Of a DNA stretch of 57,503 nucleotides, positions 24,546 through 32,552 are shown piece after piece; position 1 is the stretch's first letter; every line of letters starts with the position of its first letter. Location of the stretch: NCBI GenBank assembly GCA_045601285.1, contig JAZRZJ010000007.1:1-57503 (forward strand), written 5' to 3'. The notes under the pieces are model-generated. The model was not told where the DNA came from, ran no database searches, and saw nothing but the letters and a program-made list of their open reading frames with translations. The DNA is from F23-B02 sp045601285. GTDB taxonomy: Bacteria > Bacillota > Clostridia > Oscillospirales > Oscillospiraceae. Both the position numbers and the translations under genes were made by a program.

Positions 24546-25253
24546 TTACTGCATCTGCCGTATCATGTCCCGCTTAAGACGTGAAATTATGCGCTTTTCA
24601 AGGCGGGATATGTAGCTTTGGGAAATGCCCATCATATCCGCAACCTCCTTTTGTGTCAGCTCCTCCTTACCTCCGAGACCGAAGCGGAGCGTGATGATGC
24701 TTCTTTCCCGCTCACCGAGGGCGGCTATGGCACGGCGGAGCATCTGCCGGTCGGCATCGTCCTCAAGATGACGGCACACCTCATCGTCATCGGTGCCGAG
24801 AACATCGGAAAGCAGAAGCTCGTTTCCGTCCCAGTCGGTGTTCAGCGGCTCGTCAAAGCTGACCTCCGTGCGCTGATTGCTGATTTTCCGCAGGTACATG
24901 AGAATTTCGTTCTCAATGCAGCGGGAGGCATAGGTGGCAAGCTTGATGTTCTTGGAGGACTTGAAGGTGTTGATGGCTTTTATAAGCCCGATTGTTCCGA
25001 TGGAGATTAAATCCTCAAGATTGATGCCCGTGTTTTCAAAGCGGCGGGAAATGTAAACAACAAGACGGAGGTTGTGCTCAATGAGAAGCTTTTTCGCGTT
25101 CTCATCGCCCTTTTCCATGGCTGCAACGGCGCTGTCCTCTTCACTCTTATCCAGCGGAGGCGGAAGAACATCGCTGCCCCCTATGTAGAAAACCTCGGGT
25201 GCGGAGGACAGGTGCCTTTCAAGCCAGCCCCTTATTGCGTTAAAAATGTCCAT
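24546..25253 (-). CDS. sigE: Mother-cell sporulation sigma factor SigE
   Basis: A 235-residue sigma-70 factor directly behind spoIIGA. The N-terminal 25 residues (MDIFNAIRGWLERHLSSAPEVFYIGG) form the pro-sequence removed by SpoIIGA; then come sigma-2 (AKKLLIEHNLRLVVYISRRFENTGINLEDLISIGTIGLIKA), sigma-3 and sigma-4 with LTQKEVADMMGISQSYISRLEKRI. Length and order match SigE rather than SigG or SigK. ATG 25253 has AAAGGAG (25259-25265), which overlaps the spoIIGA stop, implying coupled translation. It directs early mother-cell genes, which in Bacillus include yabP and yabQ, found at 11 kb. Confidence 0.96.
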   Translation of the reverse strand: MDIFNAIRGWLERHLSSAPEVFYIGGSDVLPPPLDKSEEDSAVAAMEKGDENAKKLLIEHNLRLVVYISRRFENTGINLEDLISIGTIGLIKAINTFKSSKNIKLATYASRCIENEILMYLRKISNQRTEVSFDEPLNTDWDGNELLLSDVLGTDDDEVCRHLEDDADRQMLRRAIAALGERERSIITLRFGLGGKEELTQKEVADMMGISQSYISRLEKRIISRLKRDMIRQMQ

Positions 25254-25264
25254 ATATTCTCCTT

Positions 25265-26071
25265 TCAGATACCGATTACAGAGTCAAAGCCGTCACCGCT
25301 AATTTGTGACGGCGATATACCGACGAGAATGTCGGTATATTCTTTCCCGTCAAGTGTGATTTCGTCGGGCAGAAAAGCCGCAAGCATCCCCTTTCCCGTG
25401 CCTACGGCGGAATAGGGGATAAGGCGGAAAACACCATTCCCCGCCATTACAAGCTCCGAGGCTCCCGCATCAAGCAAAATGTGGGGAAAAAGCGGCTGCA
25501 AGGTCTCGAAGGACGCAACAAGCACACGCCTGCCGCTTACGGGGTCATACAGCGTGTTGCCGCTGTCGGCAAGTGTGCGGAGCGTGACCGACTTATCACC
25601 GAAATGAACCAAAGTTATGTAAACCTGCTTTTCCATACCCTTTGCGGTACGGCTGAAAACATAGCTCAGCACCGCATAGCTTATGCCGAAGGCAAAGGCG
25701 AGAACAGGCATGGAAAGAGGGACATATATGGCGCTTCCGCCGAGACCGCTGTGGAGGGAAAGAGCCCATATTATGCCGCCGAAGAGGGCTGAAACGGCAA
25801 AGAATACGGCGGTGCAGCGGATAAATTTCTTTTCTCCCCCGAAGGCGATGAGCGCCATGAGTATTCCCGAGCAGAGCTTGAAGGGGGCGAGGGAGAGAAA
25901 AGCGCAGGCAGGGAAAAGCGAAAGCGCGGCATAGGCGGCGCCGAAGAGGGCGGCAAGGGCATAACGCCACCGTCTGAACACAAGGCCGCATACCCGCGCC
26001 GTACCCAGCGAAAGCAGATAGTCGATGATTAGGTTAATTATAAACAGGCGGTCTATGTAGATTGTTTCCAT
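25265..26071 (-). CDS. spoIIGA: Pro-SigE processing protease SpoIIGA
   Basis: A 268-residue membrane aspartic protease. Five hydrophobic segments occupy residues 8-145, beginning METIYIDRLFIINLIIDYLL as in the family. The cytoplasmic domain carries the catalytic Asp in LADSGNTLYDPVSG near residue 170, where many orthologues have DTGN. It dimerises in the sporulation septum and cleaves pro-SigE when triggered from the forespore by SpoIIR. Its ATG is only 6 bases from a possible -10 element and no ribosome site is visible. Confidence 0.94.
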   Translation of the reverse strand: METIYIDRLFIINLIIDYLLSLGTARVCGLVFRRWRYALAALFGAAYAALSLFPACAFLSLAPFKLCSGILMALIAFGGEKKFIRCTAVFFAVSALFGGIIWALSLHSGLGGSAIYVPLSMPVLAFAFGISYAVLSYVFSRTAKGMEKQVYITLVHFGDKSVTLRTLADSGNTLYDPVSGRRVLVASFETLQPLFPHILLDAGASELVMAGNGVFRLIPYSAVGTGKGMLAAFLPDEITLDGKEYTDILVGISPSQISGDGFDSVIGI

Positions 26072-26077
26072 AGTGAA

Positions 26078-26110
26078 ATTCTAAGCCCAATCTGCCGCAC
26101 AATTTGTCAA
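26078..26110 (-). promoter_or_regulatory. Candidate spoIIGA promoter with long spacer and Spo0A-box-like repeats
   Basis: On the minus strand TTGACA (26110-26105) is followed after 21 bases by TAGAAT (26083-26078). The Bacillus spoIIG promoter is also known for an over-long -35/-10 distance and for activation by Spo0A. The plus strand here reads TGTCAAT (26105-26111) and TGTCAAA (26119-26125), close to the Spo0A box TGTCGAA. Predicted transcription would begin at or next to the spoIIGA ATG. Confidence 0.5.
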
Positions 26111-26117
26111 TTCACAA

Positions 26118-26146
26118 TTGTCAAACAAACTTGTATGTGGTAAAAT
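26118..26146 (+). promoter_or_regulatory. Promoter of the EamA permease gene
   Basis: TTGTCA (26118-26123), 17 bases, TAAAAT (26141-26146). It overlaps the sequence upstream of spoIIGA on the other strand, so the two genes share a compact control region. Confidence 0.7.
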
Positions 26147-26172
26147 ACCTAAGATACAGTATAAGGAAAAGT

Positions 26173-27087
26173 ATGTGTATGTGGTTTTGGTTTGCGCTGG
26201 CTGCTCTGCTGTGCTGGAGCGGCTCCGATCTTTTCTCAAAAATCGGCTGTCAGGACGCTTCGGATAAATACAGCCATCTGAAAATGGTCATGGCCGTGGG
26301 TCTTGTAATGGGACTTCACGCGGCTTATGAGGTGTTTGCAGGCGGCGTAATAATAAACGCGGGCATTGTTCTCACATATCTGCCCGTTTCCTGCCTGTAT
26401 ATACTTTCCATGGCCATAGGCTATTTGGGGCTGCGGTATATTGAGCTTTCGATTTCCTCGCCTATCTGCAATTCCTCGGGTGCAATTGTTGCAATTCTGA
26501 TTTTTGCAACCCAAGGTATCGGAGAGCTTTCGCCGCTGGCTCTTGCGGCGGTGGCACTTGTGTGCCTGGGCGTCATCGCCCTGGGCATAACTGAGGCAAG
26601 GGAGGATCCTGAGCTGAGAGAAGCCCGCCAGGACGCCTCAAACCGCCATTACGCGAAAAGCTGGATTGCAATTCTCATTCCGATTATCTACTGCCTGCTT
26701 GACGCCCTCGGCACCTTTGCCGACAGCAGAGTGCTGGAAACGCTCAACGAGGACTCCGCGAATGTTGCCTATGAGCTTACATTTCTCCTTGTGGGCATAG
26801 TCTGCGCGGTCTATGTTCTGGGTATAAAAAAGCAGAGGCTTGTTCCGAAGCAGGAGGCACCGAAATATATAGGTGCCGTCTGCGAAACTGCAGGTCAGTT
26901 TGCATATATCTATGCTTTGGCGGATACAAAGCACGCGGCGCTTGCCGCACCGATCATTTCCGCCTACTGCGTTGCCTCTGTGCTGTGGAGCCGCATATTC
27001 CTCAAGGAAAAGCTTTCCCCGAAGCACTACGGCTCGATTGCACTGGTGGTTGCTGGCATAGTAATACTTGGTATATTAGATATATGA
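26173..27087 (+). CDS. EamA/DMT-superfamily transporter
   Basis: A polytopic membrane protein of 304 residues with about ten hydrophobic segments in two halves, each ending in the gene-duplicated EamA pattern (LALAAVALVCLGVIALGI; HYGSIALVVAGIVILGILD). EamA proteins export metabolites or amino acids, or import nucleotide sugars; the substrate is unknown. ATG 26173 follows AAGGA (26163-26167); the frame extends upstream past the promoter, which rules out the longer form. Single gene, divergent from spoIIGA. Confidence 0.88.
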   Translation: MCMWFWFALAALLCWSGSDLFSKIGCQDASDKYSHLKMVMAVGLVMGLHAAYEVFAGGVIINAGIVLTYLPVSCLYILSMAIGYLGLRYIELSISSPICNSSGAIVAILIFATQGIGELSPLALAAVALVCLGVIALGITEAREDPELREARQDASNRHYAKSWIAILIPIIYCLLDALGTFADSRVLETLNEDSANVAYELTFLLVGIVCAVYVLGIKKQRLVPKQEAPKYIGAVCETAGQFAYIYALADTKHAALAAPIISAYCVASVLWSRIFLKEKLSPKHYGSIALVVAGIVILGILDI

Positions 27088-27100
27088 CAATGCAAAAAGT

Positions 27101-27160
27101 GTCATCCTGAACGAAGTGAAGGATCTCCTGAGGGGTTTCTTCGCATACGCTCAGAATGAC
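27101..27160. repeat. REP-like palindrome of the GTCATTCTGA family, copy 1
   Basis: Arms GTCATCCTGA (27101-27110) and TCAGAATGAC (27151-27160) differ at one base. The interior contains ACGAAGTGAAGGATC, a sequence type dispersed through many bacterial genomes between genes. A second copy is at 46574-46649. It lies between the EamA gene and pyrH. Confidence 0.8.
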
Positions 27161-27193
27161 CGGAATATAAGAAATTTCCCCCAAAGGAGATAA

Positions 27194-27904
27194 ATGATGA
27201 TTTACAAAAGAGTTCTTATAAAAATCAGCGGCGAGGCACTTGCCGGCGAGAAGAAAACGGGCTATGATTTTGAGTTCGTTTCCAAGGTCTGCGAAACCGT
27301 GAAAAAATGCGTTGACATGGGCGTGCAGGTGGGCATCGTCATAGGCGGCGGCAACTTCTGGCGCGGTGTCAAGGACGGAGCTGGCAAGGTGGAGCGCGTT
27401 TCCGCCGACCGCATGGGTATGCTTGCAACCGCAATGAACTGCCTTGCGGTATGCGATGTATTCAAGCAGCTGGGCGCAAGGGCGGTTGTCCAGACCGCTG
27501 TTGACATTCAGGGTGTGGGCGAGCGCTACAGCACCGCCGAGGCAATAAAGCACCTTGAAAACGGCGAGGTAGTCCTTTTCGGCTGCGGCACGGGCTCACC
27601 ATTCTTCTCCACGGACACAGCCGCCGCACTGCGTGCCGCGGAAATCCACGCCGACGCTATCCTTCTCGCAAAGAACATTGACGGCGTTTACTCCGCAGAC
27701 CCCAGAACAAATCCCGATGCGATCAAGTACGACTCCATCACCTATGATGAGGTGCTTGAGCAGCATCTTGCAGTCATGGACAGCACCGCAACAAGTCTTG
27801 CCATGGATAACAACATTCCCGTTGTTGTCTTTGCCCTTGCAGATCCCGAAAACATCGTCCGCGTGCTTAGCGGCGAAAAAGTCGGTACCGAAGTTGTTAA
27901 GTAA
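27194..27904 (+). CDS. pyrH: UMP kinase PyrH
   Basis: Phosphorylates UMP to UDP. The 236-residue amino-acid-kinase-fold protein shows KISGEAL near residue 10, GGGNFWRG near 51-58, DRMGMLATAMN and the ATP-binding GTGSPFFSTDTAAALRAAE near 130-148. AAAGGAG ends 6 bases before the double ATG. It opens the pyrH-frr-uppS-dxr-rseP-ispG-polC cluster; the rpsB-tsf genes that usually precede it are not here. Confidence 0.96.
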   Translation: MMIYKRVLIKISGEALAGEKKTGYDFEFVSKVCETVKKCVDMGVQVGIVIGGGNFWRGVKDGAGKVERVSADRMGMLATAMNCLAVCDVFKQLGARAVVQTAVDIQGVGERYSTAEAIKHLENGEVVLFGCGTGSPFFSTDTAAALRAAEIHADAILLAKNIDGVYSADPRTNPDAIKYDSITYDEVLEQHLAVMDSTATSLAMDNNIPVVVFALADPENIVRVLSGEKVGTEVVK

Positions 27905-27909
27905 GCTCC

Positions 27910-27954
27910 GATTAATGCAGCTTCGGCAGCGCAATCTGCTCTCGTACATTAATC
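27910..27954. repeat. Intergenic hairpin between pyrH and frr
   Basis: GATTAATG (27910-27917) and CATTAATC (27947-27954) are perfect inverted arms. The interior CGCAATCTGCTCT also occurs beside palindrome copy A (near 5091-5103), so this may be a decayed or related member of that repeat family. No T run follows, so read-through into frr is expected. Confidence 0.5.
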
Positions 27955-28014
27955 ATCACTTACTTATTTGCTTTTATACTTTTACAATAAAAAACTTTTC
28001 AGGAGGTAACCCAA

Positions 28015-28566
28015 ATGTCCGATTATCCCGAATTTGAAAACAGAATGAAGAAGACCGCAGAGGTCCTCAAGACTCAGCTGGCATCTGTCCGCGCAGGACG
28101 CGCAAACGCAGCGGTTCTTGACCAGATTACCGTTGACTACTACGGTGTTCCCACCCCCATTCAGCAGGTTGCAACCATTTCCGTTCCCGACCCCCGTTCC
28201 CTCATGATCCAGCCCTGGGACGGCAGCGTGCTCAAGGGCATTGAAAAGGCAATTCTCGCCTCCGACCTGGGTATCAATCCCCAGAATGACGGACGCGTAA
28301 TCCGCCTCGTATTCCCCCAGCTCACCGAGGAACGCCGCAAGGAGCTTGCAAAGCAGGTTAAGAAGTACGGCGAGGAGTCCAAGGTTGCAATCCGCAACGT
28401 ACGCCGCGACGCAATTGAAAAGTTCAAGAAGCAGCAGAAGGCCTCCGAGATCACCGAGGACGACTACAAGGGCATCGAGAAGGATATCCAGAAGCTCACC
28501 GACGATTACATCAAGGAAATCGACAACATAACCGACAAGAAGGAAAAGGAACTTTTCGAAATCTGA
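28015..28566 (+). CDS. frr: Ribosome recycling factor
   Basis: With EF-G it splits ribosomes after termination. The 183-residue sequence has the family features RAGRANAAVLDQITVDYYGVPTP (about 26-48), a middle PPLTEERR-like segment (FPQLTEERRKELAK) and a C-terminal helix rich in Lys and Asp. AGGAGG (28001-28006) lies 8 bases ahead of ATG 28015. uppS follows after one base. Confidence 0.96.
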   Translation: MSDYPEFENRMKKTAEVLKTQLASVRAGRANAAVLDQITVDYYGVPTPIQQVATISVPDPRSLMIQPWDGSVLKGIEKAILASDLGINPQNDGRVIRLVFPQLTEERRKELAKQVKKYGEESKVAIRNVRRDAIEKFKKQQKASEITEDDYKGIEKDIQKLTDDYIKEIDNITDKKEKELFEI

Positions 28567-28567
28567 T

Positions 28568-29299
28568 ATGGCGGAAGAAAAGAAAAACAATGCGGCGGGG
28601 AATATTCCCCGCCATATTGCCATTATTTTAGATGGCAACGGCCGCTGGGCGAAAAAGCGCGGTCTTCCGAGAAACGCGGGTCATCTTGCGGGCTCGGAAA
28701 CCTTCAGGAATATAGCCACCTACTGCAAGAATATCGGCGTTGACTATCTGACCGTTTACGCCTTTTCGACAGAAAACTGGAAGCGCTCGGAGGATGAGGT
28801 GGGCGGCATAATGAAGCTGCTGGACAAATATCTCCGGGAGGCGATCCGCGATATGCGCAAAAAGGGCATACGCATGAAGGTTTTCGGCGATACCTCGCGT
28901 CTTTCTCCCGAGCTTCAGAAGCTTATTGATGAAACCGCGGAGATTTCAAAGGAAATCGAAGGCTTCCAGGCGAATATCTGCATCAACTACGGCGGGCGTG
29001 CGGAGATTATCCGTGCCGCCGAGCAGTATGCAAATGACGTAATAATGGGCAGGGCAGAGGACGACCTCACGGAAGAGCAGTTCGGAAGGTATATGTACTC
29101 TGCGGACATTCCCGACCCCGACCTTTTGATCCGTCCCGGCGGGGAATACCGGCTGTCCAACTTCCTGCTGTGGCAGTGCGCGTATTCCGAGTTTTACTTC
29201 ACGGACGTACTCTGGCCCGACTTCGACGAGGCAGAGCTTGACAAGGCAATTGCGGCATTCAGTTCCCGCGACAGACGTTTCGGAGGCGTTAAAAAATAA
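28568..29299 (+). CDS. uppS: Undecaprenyl diphosphate synthase UppS
   Basis: Builds the C55 lipid carrier for peptidoglycan from farnesyl diphosphate and eight isopentenyl diphosphates. The cis-prenyltransferase motifs are present: HIAIILDGNGRWAKKRG (catalytic Asp near residue 22), YAFSTENWKR, and the RPGGEYRLSNFLLWQ segment. Length 243 residues is normal. The stop overlaps the dxr start by one base (TAATG). cdsA, usually the next gene, is absent. Confidence 0.95.
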   Translation: MAEEKKNNAAGNIPRHIAIILDGNGRWAKKRGLPRNAGHLAGSETFRNIATYCKNIGVDYLTVYAFSTENWKRSEDEVGGIMKLLDKYLREAIRDMRKKGIRMKVFGDTSRLSPELQKLIDETAEISKEIEGFQANICINYGGRAEIIRAAEQYANDVIMGRAEDDLTEEQFGRYMYSADIPDPDLLIRPGGEYRLSNFLLWQCAYSEFYFTDVLWPDFDEAELDKAIAAFSSRDRRFGGVKK

Positions 29300-30444
29300 T
29301 GACCAAGGCACTTTCAATTCTGGGCTGCACAGGCTCCATCGGCCGCCAGAGCATAGCCGCGGCGGAGCATCTCGGTCTGCCCGTTGCTGCCATGACGGCG
29401 AACAGAAAAATTGATATGGTGGAGGAGCAGGCAAGAAAGCTCCGCCCGAAATTTATTGCAATCTATGATGAAGCTGCGGCAAAGCAACTCAGGATAGCCC
29501 TTGCGGATACCGACATTAAAATCGGAAGCGGCATGGAGGGACTCATTGAGGCGGCAACCTTTGAGGAGGCAGACTGCGTAGTCACCGCCGTGTCCGGCTC
29601 TGTGGGACTTAAGCCCACCCTTGCGGCAATCGACGCGAAAAAGCGCATTGCCCTTGCAAACAAGGAAACCCTTGTGTGCGCGGGTGAAATCGTCATGCCC
29701 AGAGCCGCGGAAGAGGGTGCGGAGATTATTCCCGTTGACTCTGAGCATTCCGCCATTTTCCAGTGTCTCATGGGCAGACAGATGGGTGAGCTGAAAAAAA
29801 TTCTGCTCACGGGCAGCGGCGGTCCATTCAGAGGCAAAAGCCGTGCCGAGCTGGAAAATGTCACTCCCGAGCAGGCGGTTAAGCACCCCAACTGGAGCAT
29901 GGGCGCAAAAATATCCGTGGACTCCGCTACCATGATGAACAAGGGACTTGAATTTATTGAGGCAATGCACCTTTTCGGCGTAACTCCCGATGATATTCAG
30001 GTCGTTGTCCACCCCCAGAGCGTCATTCACTCCATGGTGGAGCTCATTGACGGCACCGTCATCGCACAGCTCGGTGTTCCCGATATGGGACTTCCCATTC
30101 AGCTTGCAATGACCTACCCGGAGAGAGTTGACTCCCCCTTCAAGCGCCTTGATTTTTGGGACATGAAGGATCTGACCTTTGAGGCACCCGACTATGAAAA
30201 AACACCCTGCCTGAAGCTTGCCATGGACTGCGCAAGAGAGGGCGGCACCGCACCCTGCATCATGAGTGCGGCAAATGAAGTTGCCGTTGCCCTGTTTTTA
30301 GGACACAGGCTTGGGTATAATCAGATATATGATTGTGCTTTAGCCGCTGTGGAGAACATAGAAATAGTAAAGAGTCCCGATCTGGACGCAATACTTGCGG
30401 CTGACGAGGCGGCAAGAGTATTTGTCAGGGAGCATTTTGCTTAA
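29299..30444 (+). CDS. dxr: 1-deoxy-D-xylulose 5-phosphate reductoisomerase
   Basis: Second enzyme of the non-mevalonate isoprenoid pathway, converting DXP to MEP with NADPH. NADPH-binding GCTGSIGRQ is at residues 9-17, substrate and metal residues lie in PVDSEHSAIFQ, and SATMMNKGLEFIEA is characteristic. 381 residues. It feeds the same pathway as ispG three genes on and uppS just before. One-base overlaps (TAATG) on both sides indicate translational coupling. Confidence 0.96.
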   Translation: MTKALSILGCTGSIGRQSIAAAEHLGLPVAAMTANRKIDMVEEQARKLRPKFIAIYDEAAAKQLRIALADTDIKIGSGMEGLIEAATFEEADCVVTAVSGSVGLKPTLAAIDAKKRIALANKETLVCAGEIVMPRAAEEGAEIIPVDSEHSAIFQCLMGRQMGELKKILLTGSGGPFRGKSRAELENVTPEQAVKHPNWSMGAKISVDSATMMNKGLEFIEAMHLFGVTPDDIQVVVHPQSVIHSMVELIDGTVIAQLGVPDMGLPIQLAMTYPERVDSPFKRLDFWDMKDLTFEAPDYEKTPCLKLAMDCAREGGTAPCIMSAANEVAVALFLGHRLGYNQIYDCALAAVENIEIVKSPDLDAILAADEAARVFVREHFA

Positions 30445-31493
30445 TGTATATAATCATTGCAATAATCGTGTTCGGCGTGCTTATCGCCATTCACGAGTTC
30501 GGACATTTTATAACGGCAAAAGCAACGGGCGTTCGTGTTGAGGAATTTGCCATAGGCATGGGACCTGCCATCTGGAAAAAGCAGAAGGGCGAAACTCTCT
30601 ATGCCTTCCGCATTCTGCCCATCGGCGGCTACTGCGCCATGGCAGGCGAGGACGAGGAATCCGACGACCCGAGAGCCTTCACCAACAAGGGCTTCTGGCC
30701 GAGACTTCTCATTCTCTGCGCAGGCTCGTTTATGAACTTTCTGCTGGGCGTTGCGCTTGTTTTTGCCATGAGCTTTATAATCAAGGCCTATACTCTGCCC
30801 GTAATTGCCGATTTTATGGAGGGCTGCCCCTATGAAAGCGAGGAGCTGTTTCAGGAGGGCGACAGGATCCGTAAAATCAACGGTCAGCGTGTTCTGACCT
30901 CAGGCGACCTGAATATGTTCCTTGCCGAAGGCAACGGCGTTTACGATTTTGTCGTTGAGCGCGACGGCGAAAAGCTTGAGCTTAATGACGTTAAGCTGCA
31001 AATGCGTGAATATGAGGGCTATGAAGGACTGAAATTCGGCTTCATGTTTGACGTTGCGGAGATGAACCTTGCAAACAGACTCAGCTACACATGGAATCAG
31101 AGCCTTGAGTTTTCCCGCTGGGTATGGATGAGTCTGGGCGACCTTATTCACGGCAAGGTGAAGCTTGACGATATGTCGGGTCCCGTGGGCATCGTTGATA
31201 TGATGAACGAGGTGGGCTCAAGCTCCGAAAACGGACTTCAGGCGACCTACAGTCTGCTGTATCTTGCGGCATTCATCGCCATAAACCTTGCTATAATGAA
31301 TATGCTGCCCATTCCCGCCCTTGACGGCGGCAGAGTGTTCTGCATGATAGTAACGGTAATAATCGAGGCCATAACGAAAAAGAAGCTTGATCCCAAGTAC
31401 GAGGGTTATATAAATGCAATCGGCATTATCCTCCTGCTCGGGTTCATGTTTGTCATAATGTATAACGATATAATGAAAATCGTTATAAGGTAA
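30444..31493 (+). CDS. rseP: Site-2 protease RseP (RasP/YluC)
   Basis: A membrane zinc metalloprotease of 349 residues that cleaves substrates within the bilayer, such as anti-sigma factors and signal-peptide remnants. The zinc motif HEFGH (residues 16-20) lies in the first helix, one PDZ domain sits at about 115-185, and the third zinc ligand is in MNMLPIPALDGGRV near 283-296. Substrates could include the putative anti-sigma factor at 12.2-13.0 kb, which is inference. Confidence 0.95.
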   Translation: MYIIIAIIVFGVLIAIHEFGHFITAKATGVRVEEFAIGMGPAIWKKQKGETLYAFRILPIGGYCAMAGEDEESDDPRAFTNKGFWPRLLILCAGSFMNFLLGVALVFAMSFIIKAYTLPVIADFMEGCPYESEELFQEGDRIRKINGQRVLTSGDLNMFLAEGNGVYDFVVERDGEKLELNDVKLQMREYEGYEGLKFGFMFDVAEMNLANRLSYTWNQSLEFSRWVWMSLGDLIHGKVKLDDMSGPVGIVDMMNEVGSSSENGLQATYSLLYLAAFIAINLAIMNMLPIPALDGGRVFCMIVTVIIEAITKKKLDPKYEGYINAIGIILLLGFMFVIMYNDIMKIVIR

Positions 31494-31498
31494 GTACT

Positions 31499-32551
31499 AT
31501 GGATAAAAGAAATCTTACAAAGCAGATTGTGGTCGGCAATGTTGCCGTGGGCGGTGACGCACCCGTAACGGTGCAGAGCATGTGCAACACCAAAACCCAC
31601 GATGTTGAAGCCACCGTAAATCAGATAAAGCAGTTCCAAACCGCAGGCTGTGAAATAGTCCGCCTTGCAATTCCCGACATGGCGGCGGCAGAGGCGATAG
31701 ATAAGATAAAAGCGCAGGTGAGTATCCCCATCGTTGCGGATATCCACTTTGACTATAAGCTTGCCCTTGCCGTTGCGGAGCGCGGAATTGACAAAATCCG
31801 CATTAACCCCGGCAATATCGGAGGTGAGGACAGAGTAAAGGCCGTTGCCGAAGCCTGCAAAGCACACAATATCCCCATACGCATAGGCGTAAATGCGGGA
31901 AGCCTTGAAAAGCGGCTCATCGAAAAGTACGGCCACCCCACACCCGAGGCCATGGTTGAAAGCGCAAGAGGGCATATAGAGCTTTTAAACAGATATGACT
32001 TTGACGATATCTGCCTTTCAATGAAATCCTCCTCCGTACCGCTCACCATTGCGGCCTACCATCTTGCCGCAGAGGAGTTTAAATATCCTCTGCATCTGGG
32101 CGTCACCGAAACCGGCACCGCATGGAACGGCACCATTCAGTCCGCTGTGGGCATCGGAACGGTGCTCAGCGAGGGCATAGGCAACACGATCCGCGTTTCA
32201 CTCACCGCAGACCCTGTGGAAGAGGTGAAAACGGGTATTGCGATTTTAAAGGCTCTGGGCATGAGAAGGGGCATAAAGCTTGTGTCCTGCCCCACCTGCG
32301 GCAGAACCCAGATTGACCTCATCGGTCTTGCCCATGAGGTTGAAAAGCGCATACAGGGCATTGACCGTGACATAACCGTTGCCGTCATGGGCTGCGTCGT
32401 AAACGGCCCGGGCGAAGCACGCGAGGCCGATTACGGCGTGGCGGGCGGCAAAAACAGCGGCATTCTCTTTAAGCACGGCGAGGTTCTGGGTACATATCCC
32501 TATGAAAAGCTGTGCGATGCACTCATTGACCTGATAGAAAAGGATAGCTGA
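31499..32551 (+). CDS. ispG: 4-hydroxy-3-methylbut-2-en-1-yl diphosphate synthase IspG
   Basis: Penultimate enzyme of the MEP isoprenoid pathway, an iron-sulfur reductase. At 350 residues it is the short bacterial form: TIM-barrel part starting QIVVGNVAVGGDAPVTVQSMCNTKT, and a C-terminal domain with the [4Fe-4S] ligands in SCPTCGRT (near 262-265) and GCVVNGPGEA (near 299). It follows rseP after 5 bases and precedes polC by one base. Confidence 0.96.
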   Translation: MDKRNLTKQIVVGNVAVGGDAPVTVQSMCNTKTHDVEATVNQIKQFQTAGCEIVRLAIPDMAAAEAIDKIKAQVSIPIVADIHFDYKLALAVAERGIDKIRINPGNIGGEDRVKAVAEACKAHNIPIRIGVNAGSLEKRLIEKYGHPTPEAMVESARGHIELLNRYDFDDICLSMKSSSVPLTIAAYHLAAEEFKYPLHLGVTETGTAWNGTIQSAVGIGTVLSEGIGNTIRVSLTADPVEEVKTGIAILKALGMRRGIKLVSCPTCGRTQIDLIGLAHEVEKRIQGIDRDITVAVMGCVVNGPGEAREADYGVAGGKNSGILFKHGEVLGTYPYEKLCDALIDLIEKDS

Positions 32552-32552
32552 C

